Shown here: positions 53,400-59,932 of the stretch, piece after piece | How the letters are laid out: each line of letters begins with the position of its first letter | How positions within the stretch are numbered: position 1 is the stretch's first letter | DNA from: a bacterium | Lineage (GTDB): Bacteria > CG2-30-53-67 | Length of the DNA: 59,932 bases | Assembly: GCA_919901565.1 (NCBI GenBank) | Contig: CAKKPE010000058.1 | Coordinates: 1 to 59,932 of the forward strand | Direction: 5' to 3' | Translations under genes and position numbers: made by a program | The notes under the pieces: model-generated | Told to the model about the DNA's origin: nothing | What the model saw: the letters and a program-made list of their open reading frames with translations, nothing else | The model's database searches: none

Positions 53400-53446
53400 A
53401 TATTATTAATGAGAGAGTGTGCCTTATGTATTCAGGTGGAGAATGA

Positions 53447-55519
53447 GTGGATAGTCAGATGAAACCTTTTGATCAAAAAGACTTCAGGAAACTCCTGGTT
53501 TCTGAAACATGGCAGCGGTCCATGTCCGGTTTTGCCCATCTGGCAGGCCTGACGATCAAATGCGTGGGGTCTGATGGGACCTTGATCGGTAAACCCTATC
53601 AGGAACGCAGCCTGTGTAAACTGATCCGAGGCACGGGAAAGGGGCTGGCAAGATGTCGGTCTCAGTGCGGGCAGATGATTGCGCGTTCACTCCGCAAAGG
53701 GGATGCGGCGGTATTTACATGCTATGCAGGTCTTCTCTGTTTTACGGCTCCTTTCAAGGTCAATCACCACGTCATCGGTGCTATTTTCGGAGGCAAGATC
53801 TTTGCAGAGGCTCCGGTCCTTTCGAGATATGTGGAACTGGCAGCCGAATCCGGTTTGACTCATGATGATCTTTTCAAGGCAATCGGAGAACTTCGAATCG
53901 GGAAATATAGGGAAGTCCAAAACGCTGTGGATTACTTAGCCTCTGTAGGCCAGGCACTGATTGATTCCTATAACCGGACGCAGCAATCCGGGCAGAATTA
54001 TTCGAGACTGTTCAGCCTCTTCCATCTTGGGAACGATCTCAACCTGGCCATGGACAGCCATGGACTTCACGGAGTCATCATCAATTCTCTCGCCATTCTT
54101 TTTGATCTCACAGGATGTTCCCTGATACTCATGGAGCCGTCCGGCAAGAAATTCCTGACCCAATCTTATTACGGACAGGAAAACTTAGGACTATCGTCCT
54201 TCAATCCGGACATCCAGCATGGGATCGTCAGTCAGATACTCAAAGATCACAAACCCGTATATACAAAAGACAGGATCCAGATCGATAAAATGGGTTTAAA
54301 TGAGGAGGTCCATTCAGCGTACCTTTTCCCCATACATTTAGGCCAAAATGTCAGAGGGCTGATCTGCATAGTGAACACAGAGATCTCTGAAAACAACGTC
54401 AGAATGATTCATGCTTTTTGTGATCAGGCTGCCATGGCCATCCAGAATGTGGAACTCAGAATGAAACTCACAAGTCGGATTCTGGACATTACCAATATCG
54501 GCATGCTTACAAATGAGGTGGGTGAGACGCGGGAATACAATGAGCTTTTTCAGCTGATCCTGAACAGGTCCACGGAAATTGTCAAGGCAGAGCAAGCCTC
54601 ATTGATGATATTGGATGAGTCGTCAAAGGAGCTTTCAGTCAAGGCCTGCAAGGGGATGTCTGAAAATGTCATCCGGAATCTCCATATCCAAATCGGAGAT
54701 GGCATCGCAGGGAAAGTATTCCAGACCGGAGAGCCGCTCCTGGTCGAGGACATTGAAAAGGATCACAGGGTCCAGCAAAGAAAAAAAATGAAATACAAGA
54801 CCAAGTCCTTTATCAGTGTTCCTTTGATCATGAAGGATCGAGCTATTGGTGTTTTGAACATTTCAGACAAAATCACAGGGGAAATATTCAACGAGGACGA
54901 TCTTAAGATTGTCAAGATATTTGCTTCTCAGGTCTCCATTGCCCTCGAACGGACACAGCTTTATCAGAGGTCCAAGGAAATGGAACAGGTGTTGATTACG
55001 GACCACTTAACCAATTTGCTGAACAGGCGCTATTTCTTTGAGAGGACCACAGAAGAACTCGCAAGGGCCCAGCGTCATAGCTATCCCCTGTCTCTCATGA
55101 TGATCGATGTAGATGACTTTAAATGGTACAATGACCAGAATGGTCATCTGGCCGGCGACGAGGCACTTCGGAGTGTTGCCGCTGTGATACGGGAAACGGT
55201 GCGTAATATCGATTTTGTGGCGAGATATGGGGGTGAAGAGTTCACGGTTGTCCTGCCTCAGACATCAAAACGCGAGGCCATTGTTATCGGTCAAAGAATC
55301 CGGAATGAGGTGGAGAAGTTTTACTTTCCTTACGAGGAAAACCAGCCCCTCGGCAATTTTACCATCAGTGTGGGATTGGCTACCTATCCGGAAGACGCCA
55401 GGAACATCAAAAGCTTAATAGATGCCGCAGATAAAGCCCTTTATCGATCCAAGGCATCAGGGAAGAACTGCCTCAACCTCTTCAGGGAACTTGAAAATAA
55501 TTCATTGAAAGAGGAATAA
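53447..55519 (+). CDS. PocR-GAF-GAF-GGDEF diguanylate cyclase
   Basis: A 690-residue soluble protein: a PocR-type ligand domain (about 1-175; with Cys residues in SLCKL, ARCRSQCGQ and FTCYAGLLCF), two GAF domains (about 190-340 and 365-515) and a GGDEF domain with an intact RYGGEEF near residue 593. RNID five residues before it is a good I-site. PocR domains in regulators can sense small hydrocarbons or bind cofactors; the ligand here is unknown. The start is GTG 53447 after AGGTGGAG. Confidence 0.92.
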   Translation: MDSQMKPFDQKDFRKLLVSETWQRSMSGFAHLAGLTIKCVGSDGTLIGKPYQERSLCKLIRGTGKGLARCRSQCGQMIARSLRKGDAAVFTCYAGLLCFTAPFKVNHHVIGAIFGGKIFAEAPVLSRYVELAAESGLTHDDLFKAIGELRIGKYREVQNAVDYLASVGQALIDSYNRTQQSGQNYSRLFSLFHLGNDLNLAMDSHGLHGVIINSLAILFDLTGCSLILMEPSGKKFLTQSYYGQENLGLSSFNPDIQHGIVSQILKDHKPVYTKDRIQIDKMGLNEEVHSAYLFPIHLGQNVRGLICIVNTEISENNVRMIHAFCDQAAMAIQNVELRMKLTSRILDITNIGMLTNEVGETREYNELFQLILNRSTEIVKAEQASLMILDESSKELSVKACKGMSENVIRNLHIQIGDGIAGKVFQTGEPLLVEDIEKDHRVQQRKKMKYKTKSFISVPLIMKDRAIGVLNISDKITGEIFNEDDLKIVKIFASQVSIALERTQLYQRSKEMEQVLITDHLTNLLNRRYFFERTTEELARAQRHSYPLSLMMIDVDDFKWYNDQNGHLAGDEALRSVAAVIRETVRNIDFVARYGGEEFTVVLPQTSKREAIVIGQRIRNEVEKFYFPYEENQPLGNFTISVGLATYPEDARNIKSLIDAADKALYRSKASGKNCLNLFRELENNSLKEE

Positions 55520-55611
55520 AAGGGACTTTCAGATATCTCCCGGTTGATTATCTAATCATATTTGTAATATTATACAGCTGTCTTTTCAGGTTATCTGAAG
55601 GAAGAGGATAC

Positions 55612-56769
55612 ATGGGGATTCAAAACGGTATTTTAAACCGTGTACTTGAAAAATTATCCAGGGAATCGGATATCCGGATCCGTTCCCATCTCTGTTCTAG
55701 GATACGGTACCCCCGTTCAAATTGCCGGGCATGCCAGGAGGTATGCCCTTCCGGTTCAGTGAATATTCACTCGGGATCTGTGACCCTCGGGCAGAATTGC
55801 TCCGGGTGCGAAATATGTATACCGGCCTGTCCCAACGGCGTATTCACGTTAAACGGCCGCAAAGAGAAAGAACGCCGTGAACAACTCAAAAAAGGACTGG
55901 AATCAGACGCCATTGCGAGGTTTACATGTATCATGAATCAGAGGAAAACGGGTGCGGGGATTGTGGTGCTTCCTTGCCTGGCCGGATTGTCCGAAGCTTA
56001 TCTGATCGCCCCCTTTGCCTGGGGCGCAAAAAAGGTACAGATAAGACGGATGGGATGCGGGGCCTGCCCTTTTTCGGCAGGGATGAAGCGGTATGAACAA
56101 CTTCTGACGAGGACGGCGGAACTGCTTGCATGTTTTGACATTCCTGCAGGGAGGATCGAAGAAGTTGAGAATTTTGATTTACTCAAAGAGCCTTCGACTG
56201 GAACAGATGGCCTCTCCAGTGAGGGTTTAGGGCGCAGGGAATTATTCAATCTTTTCCGTAAGCGGACCGTGGAGACCACCATGGACCTGATGCCCGAGTC
56301 CAAGGAGGACCGCAGCGAAATTCGGTGGTCTCACCGGGAGAATCCCGCTCGATCCTTTCTTCTGCAATTGCTCCCTTTGCTGGGGGAGAACCGGGAAAAG
56401 TCGCTCTCTCTCAATATTTTTCCAGTCATCGACCTTAATATTTCCATGGATTGTATCGGCTGCAATGTGTGCGAGACCCTCTGTCCTACGGGGGCCATCC
56501 GCAGGGAGGTGGATGAAGATGAGAAAAGAACCCGCCTGTTTTTTAGCACTTCAAAATGCACCGGATGCAGAATTTGCGGGGAGGCTTGCCTTCCAAAGGC
56601 CATATCGTTTACTGAGACCGTATTTTTTAGAGAACTTCTCGATGGGGGGGAGAAGGAACTGATTGGTGTGGCTGCAAAACACTGTCGTATCTGCGGGAAA
56701 ACATTTCATGGCATCCCGGGTGAGAAATGTCCGGAATGTTTTGGTTCACACCAAAGGGGACAGCGTTGA
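55612..56769 (+). CDS. Multi-cluster Fe-S protein of a Mo/W or formate-related cluster
   Basis: A 385-residue protein with four ferredoxin-like Cys sets: CRACQEVCP (about residue 38, possibly with Cys28), CSGCEICIPACP (about 63), CIGCNVCETLCP (about 281) and CTGCRICGEACLP (about 317). A CRICGK and CPECF pair at the C-terminus may bind zinc. Between the sets lies a segment VVLPCLAGLSEAYLIAPFAWGAKKVQIRRMGCGACP that resembles the FlpD/MvhD electron-transfer module. It is followed by molybdopterin-binding and FmdE-like genes, so it may carry electrons to or assist a Mo/W enzyme. Not named. Confidence 0.8.
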   Translation: MGIQNGILNRVLEKLSRESDIRIRSHLCSRIRYPRSNCRACQEVCPSGSVNIHSGSVTLGQNCSGCEICIPACPNGVFTLNGRKEKERREQLKKGLESDAIARFTCIMNQRKTGAGIVVLPCLAGLSEAYLIAPFAWGAKKVQIRRMGCGACPFSAGMKRYEQLLTRTAELLACFDIPAGRIEEVENFDLLKEPSTGTDGLSSEGLGRRELFNLFRKRTVETTMDLMPESKEDRSEIRWSHRENPARSFLLQLLPLLGENREKSLSLNIFPVIDLNISMDCIGCNVCETLCPTGAIRREVDEDEKRTRLFFSTSKCTGCRICGEACLPKAISFTETVFFRELLDGGEKELIGVAAKHCRICGKTFHGIPGEKCPECFGSHQRGQR

Positions 56770-56825
56770 GGCGTAAGGGGATTCAGGGGTTCCACTTTTC
56801 TCTTGAATAGAGAGATTGATCTGTG

Positions 56826-56888
56826 ATAACGGTTCAGGAAGATATTCGGAAGATTTTATTGTAAACCGTTATACACTGGATGCATAAC
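56826..56888 (+). promoter_or_regulatory. Clustered inverted half-sites upstream of the molybdopterin gene
   Basis: ATAACGGTT (56826-56834) and AACCGTTAT (56864-56872) form a perfect 9-bp inverted pair. GTTATACA (56868-56875) and TGCATAAC (56881-56888) form a second, near-perfect pair. The motifs resemble ModE-type TATAACG half-sites; this is an inference from motif and context. Confidence 0.35.
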
Positions 56889-56925
56889 ACTTGTCTGTAC
56901 CCGCTAAATAAAGAGGGAGGGCGTA

Positions 56926-57951
56926 ATGTTGAAGACGCTGCCGGTGCAGGAATCCGTGGGAACCGTGCTGGCCCATGACATTACAGAAATTATCCCGGGC
57001 CAGTTCAAGGGAAGGGCCTTCAGGAAAGGGCATATCATCACCGAATCGGATATAGAACACCTTAGAGATCTCGGCAAGGAACATCTTTATGTTCTGGAGA
57101 TCGGCGTTGATGAAATGCATGAAAATGATGCGGCCATGCAACTGGCTTCGGTGCTGGCAGGGAAAGGGGTAACGGTTTCCAGAGAACCCAGAGAAGGGAA
57201 GCTCGAACTTGCCGCATCGTACGACGGTCTGCTGAAGGTTAATGTTCAGGCCCTGTACCGTTTTAATCTTATAGGCGAGGTCATGTGCGCAACACGGCAT
57301 ACCAATACGTATGTCAGGCAGGGAGAGATCCTGGCCGGAACCCGCACCATACCGTTGGTCATTCAAAAAAAAACTATCGACAAGGCTGTGGCGATCTGCA
57401 AGGAAGCCGGCGCAATTGTGCATGTGCTCCCGCTTTTAAAAACCAACGTTGGGGTTGTGATAACCGGGAACGAGGTTTACTATGGGAGAATCAAGGACAA
57501 GTTCAGGCCGGTGATTACCAGGAAGGTAACTGAGATCGGGTCCAGGATATCAGACGTGCGTTATGCCCAGGATCAACGGGAGATTATCGCCGGACATATA
57601 CTGGATCTGATAGCGGCGGGATCGGATCTCATTGTAACGACCGGCGGGATGTCGGTGGATCCGGACGATGTGACCCGTCTTGCGGTGGCCGATGCCGGAG
57701 CAAGGGAGATCACTTACGGCTCGGCGGTCCTTCCAGGGGCCATGCTCATGGTTGCGTATATTGGTGAGGTGCCTGTGATCGGTGTGCCGGCATGCGGGAT
57801 GTTCCACGATATTACCCTTTTTGACCTGATCTTCCCGCGTATTCTGGCCGGAGAACGGATCGGACGGGAGGCCCTTGCGGCCCTTGGACACGGCGGACTC
57901 TGTCTGAACTGCAAGATCTGTCGTTTTCCTGTCTGCCCGTTCGGGAAGTAG
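56926..57951 (+). CDS. Molybdopterin-binding (MoeA/MogA-like) protein with Cys-rich C-terminus
   Basis: A 341-residue protein. An N-terminal region similar to the MoeA start (LPVQESVGTVLAHDITEIIPGQFKGRAFRKGH) is followed by the molybdopterin-binding fold with GVVITGNEVYYGRIKD and VTTGGMSVDPDDV. The end has CLNCKICRFPVCPFGK, an unusual Cys cluster for MoeA-like proteins. It probably takes part in Mo or W cofactor handling. The start is ATG 56926 after GGGAGGGCGTA. The next gene encodes FmdE-like protein. Confidence 0.85.
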   Translation: MLKTLPVQESVGTVLAHDITEIIPGQFKGRAFRKGHIITESDIEHLRDLGKEHLYVLEIGVDEMHENDAAMQLASVLAGKGVTVSREPREGKLELAASYDGLLKVNVQALYRFNLIGEVMCATRHTNTYVRQGEILAGTRTIPLVIQKKTIDKAVAICKEAGAIVHVLPLLKTNVGVVITGNEVYYGRIKDKFRPVITRKVTEIGSRISDVRYAQDQREIIAGHILDLIAAGSDLIVTTGGMSVDPDDVTRLAVADAGAREITYGSAVLPGAMLMVAYIGEVPVIGVPACGMFHDITLFDLIFPRILAGERIGREALAALGHGGLCLNCKICRFPVCPFGK

Positions 57952-57991
57952 GACCCGGGACAGGAAATGAGCGGCAGGAAAAGGGATAAGA

Positions 57992-58579
57992 ATGAAAACC
58001 TTGGAAGAATGCTTGAAAGAATCGGTGGCGTTCCATGGAGAGGAGTGCCCGGGGCAGGTGATTGGAACAAGGATGGCCATCACCGGCTGCCGTGAAATCG
58101 GTATAAAAGATCCCAAGTCCAAAGCGGAACGCAAGAAGATCATCGTCTATGTGGAAATGGATCGATGCGCCTCGGATGCAATCATGGCGGTTACCGGATG
58201 CCGCGTAGGTAAACGGACCTTGAAAATCATGGATTACGGTATCATGGCCGCTACCTTTGTCAACCTGGAGACCGGAAGGGCAGTCAGAATCCGGGCCAGG
58301 GAATCCTCAAGGGAACTGGCCTTGAAATATGCACCCAATATCACGGAAAAATATGATCAGCAGAGGGAATCCTATAAGGTCATGCCAGAGGAAGAACTTT
58401 TCGAGACTCGGGAGGTGCGGGTTGCCGTTCCCATACAGGATATGCCCGGCCGTCCTGTCAGGCGTGTGCGCTGTGATCAGTGCGGTGACTGGGTTCAGGA
58501 CATGCGGGATGTGCAGATGGATGGAAAGAACCTTTGCCGGTCCTGCGCCTTTGGAGGGTACTTTGAGAGAATCAAATAA
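57992..58579 (+). CDS. FmdE-family protein with C-terminal zinc-ribbon
   Basis: FmdE proteins occur with formylmethanofuran dehydrogenase and other Mo/W enzymes; their biochemical role is not settled. The 195-residue protein has the FmdE core SVAFHGEECPGQVIGTRMAI, VEMDRCASDAIMAVTGCRVGKRTLKIMDYGIMAATFVN. A C-terminal zinc ribbon follows, with CDQCGDWV and CRSCAF. No formylmethanofuran dehydrogenase gene is in the window. It follows the molybdopterin-binding gene after 40 bases. Confidence 0.88.
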   Translation: MKTLEECLKESVAFHGEECPGQVIGTRMAITGCREIGIKDPKSKAERKKIIVYVEMDRCASDAIMAVTGCRVGKRTLKIMDYGIMAATFVNLETGRAVRIRARESSRELALKYAPNITEKYDQQRESYKVMPEEELFETREVRVAVPIQDMPGRPVRRVRCDQCGDWVQDMRDVQMDGKNLCRSCAFGGYFERIK

Positions 58580-58674
58580 AATGGGTTGAACTTAATGCAG
58601 GAATTTTTCTTCTTGACTCAAATGAAGGTATTGGATATGTTATGAAAACTTTTTACTTATATGGAGGGTAATAT

Positions 58675-59532
58675 ATGGGCAAAAGAAAGAAGTGTTTAGT
58701 TCTGTTATCCATGATCTTTCTTCTTTTTACCTGTTGGCCGCCTCTAATCGTTCACGCAGAGGTGGAATCGAGTACCATTTCCACGTTGAACCTGGATCAG
58801 AAGCCGATTGATGTTGCCTCCACCCCGGACGGGAAATGGGTCTATATCCTGACAGCGGGTCAGGTTCAGATCTATTCACTGGCCAGCAAGTCGATTGAAG
58901 GGAGGATCTCCGTCGACAATGGGACTGACAAGATTGCCGTTTCACCCATGGGAGACCAGCTCTTCCTGACCAATGAGAGGACAAAAACACTCTCTATTGT
59001 CAAGGTCGGCTTTATCCAGAATATTGATGTCAAAGGATCCCCCTTTAAAGGTCCGGCGAATGCGCCGGTGGTGATCGCCGTTTTTGAAGATTTCCAGTGA
59101 CCCTACTGTGCACGGCTTTCGCCGTTACTCCAGCAGGTGCTGGAGCAATACCCCAAAGAAGTCAAGCTGGTAACTAAGCACTATCCTATCCCGTCGCATG
59201 CGTTTTCCCGGAAGGCAACGGTCGCTGTGTTGGCCGCAGCAGAGCAGGGGAAATATTGGGAATACCAGGAGAAGATTTTTGCAAATATGAGTACGCTCTC
59301 GGACCAGAAGTTCCTTGACATGGCACGGGAACTCGGTCTGAACATGGACGCCTTTCAGAAGAGCCTTAAGGATCCGAAGCATCAAAGCGCCCTCGATAAA
59401 GATGTATCTGATGCCAATCTGGCAGGTGTCAGAGGGACCCCCACCATTTTCATCAACGGACGGCTTCTGACCAACCGGTCTCTGGATGGTTTCAAGGAGA
59501 TTATTAACGAAGAGCTGAAAAAGAAGAAGTAA
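58675..59532 (+). CDS. Selenocysteine-containing DsbA-like thiol oxidoreductase (in-frame UGA at 59098-59100)
   Basis: The first part (residues 1-141) has a signal peptide (KKCLVLLSMIFLLFTCW) and a short beta-propeller-like segment (VASTPDGKWVYILTAG, AVSPMGDQLFLTNE). It ends at VIAVFEDFQ, followed by UGA and PYC in the same frame. The rest continues normally through the DsbA/thioredoxin_4 fold (LVTKHYPIP, KYWEYQEKIFANM, VRGTPTIFING with the cis-Pro) to 59532. The UGA stands exactly where the first Cys of CPYC belongs, so residue 142 is probably selenocysteine, paired with Cys145. The protein is probably exported and acts on thiols. Total length is 285 residues. A SECIS-like hairpin follows the UGA. 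If UGA were a true stop, neither half would make sense alone. Confidence 0.85.
59098..59145 (+). other. Recoded UGA and bacterial SECIS-like hairpin
   Basis: After the UGA at 59098-59100, CTCCAGC (59128-59134) pairs perfectly with GCTGGAG (59139-59145) around the loop AGGT. The loop begins 34 bases after the UGA and has G at its second position. Both fit the published bacterial SECIS pattern. A smaller CGGC/GCCG stem lies at 59113-59124. Confidence 0.7.
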
Positions 59533-59569
59533 TAAACCGGATCTTATCGAAGGCCGTAAACAATCTCCT

Positions 59570-59932
59570 TCAGGAACCTGCACTTCCCCTGAGTTGACCG
59601 CAGGCGGCTGAGATCTCCCGCCCCCTGCTCTCCCTGATCATGACAGTGTATCTGTTCTGGAGCAGGATGTCCTGGAATGATTGGATCTGAATTTTCGGCG
59701 GGGGTGCAAAACTCATTCCCTGGATTGGATTGTATGGGATGAGGTTGATCTTGCAACGAATACCCCGAAGAATCCGTGTCAGCCTTCTTGCATCATCAGG
59801 GGAGTCATTGATCCCGTGGATCAGTACATACTCGAAGGTAATCCTGCTTCGAACAGGGAGGGGGTAGTCCTGAAGAACATTGAGGAGTTTTTCCATGGGA
59901 TAGGTCCGGTTAATCGGCATGATCCGGTCTCT
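59570..59932 (-). CDS. rlmN: 23S rRNA (adenine-C2)-methyltransferase RlmN, 3' part only (5' end outside the window)
   Basis: RlmN is a radical-SAM enzyme that methylates A2503 of 23S rRNA and A37 of some tRNAs. The visible 120 or so residues are the C-terminal end: RSRITFEYVLIHGINDSPDDARRL, CKINLIPYNPIQGMSF and RESRGREISAACGQLRG, where AACGQL carries the C-terminal catalytic Cys. The radical-SAM Cys motif lies outside. It is convergent with the selenoprotein gene. Confidence 0.93.
   Translation of the reverse strand, partial: RDRIMPINRTYPMEKLLNVLQDYPLPVRSRITFEYVLIHGINDSPDDARRLTRILRGIRCKINLIPYNPIQGMSFAPPPKIQIQSFQDILLQNRYTVMIRESRGREISAACGQLRGSAGS

Noticed and set aside
1-59932. CRISPR array, tRNA or rRNA genes, transposase, integrase or phage genes
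   Set aside because: No regularly spaced direct repeats, no tRNA-like cloverleaf with conserved TTCGA arm, and no recognisable mobile-element proteins were seen when reading both strands.

Overview
This window is a continuous, gene-dense stretch of bacterial chromosome. It has no rRNA, no CRISPR array, no phage and no transposase gene that I can see. I read about 46 protein genes, one clear structured RNA (6S RNA) and several non-coding repeats. The cell is Gram-negative: it has an outer-membrane porin, lipobox lipoproteins and an ABC solute-binding protein with a signal peptide. The gene set suggests a Desulfobacterota- or Nitrospirota-like lineage. The signs are a split archaeal-type glutamate synthase, MglA and roadblock proteins, RemA (DUF370), a PF09936 methyltransferase beside trmD, PocR and GGDEF proteins, a FmdE-like protein and use of selenocysteine. 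The last two, with a molybdopterin-binding protein and an Fe-S protein, point to anaerobic Mo/W and selenium metabolism. I cannot name the species.

Layout. 1-11.6 kb (+): cheB with a damaged start, zapB-like, zapA, 6S RNA, rarA, rny, ymdB, xseA, comEA, comEC. 11.7-16.8 kb (-): three-gene split glutamate synthase. 17.0-23.2 kb (+): rpe, then ffh-rpsP-khpA-rimM-trmD-RNA methyltransferase-rplS-rnhB-yraN, a classic translation and secretion operon behind a strong promoter. 23.2-26.2 kb: a two-receiver histidine kinase convergent with a receiver/HD-GYP regulator. 26.2-29.7 kb (-): metal-uptake operon (small His/Cys membrane peptide, porin, solute-binding protein, permease) with no ATPase gene. 29.8-31.1 kb (-): MFS transporter. 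31.9-35.5 kb (+): yicC-remA-gmk-rpoZ-coaBC. 35.5-38.0 kb (-): two NtrC-like regulators that have lost the GAFTGA motif. 38.2-44.3 kb (+): acidic TPR protein, roadblock protein, aroQ, Xaa-Pro peptidase, efp, accB, accC, thiE. 44.4-51.6 kb (+): signalling cluster (GAF-GGDEF, Cache-HAMP-HD-GYP, FecR-domain protein, TPR lipoprotein, MglA-like GTPase, small protein kinase). 51.7-52.8 kb: tsaB-rimI. 53.4-55.5 kb: PocR-GAF-GAF-GGDEF behind a sigma-54-like promoter. 55.6-59.5 kb: Fe-S protein, molybdopterin-binding protein, FmdE-like protein, and a DsbA-like protein with an in-frame UGA. The 3' end cuts a minus-strand rlmN.

The most notable item is the gene at 58675-59532. A UGA interrupts it exactly where the first cysteine of a C-P-Y-C redox motif should be. 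The frame then continues through a normal DsbA-like fold, and a hairpin with bacterial SECIS geometry follows the UGA. I read it as an exported Sec-P-Y-C thiol/selenol oxidoreductase. The best candidate for an undescribed system is the MglA GTPase / small kinase / TPR lipoprotein / FecR-domain / cyclic-di-GMP cluster at 44.4-51.6 kb. Non-coding structure worth attention: two copies of a MITE-like repeat (one with a nested hairpin insertion), a REPIN-like palindrome before comEA, a CCACGAAT-type inverted repeat before mglA, and a palindrome-rich sigma-54-type control region before the PocR gene.
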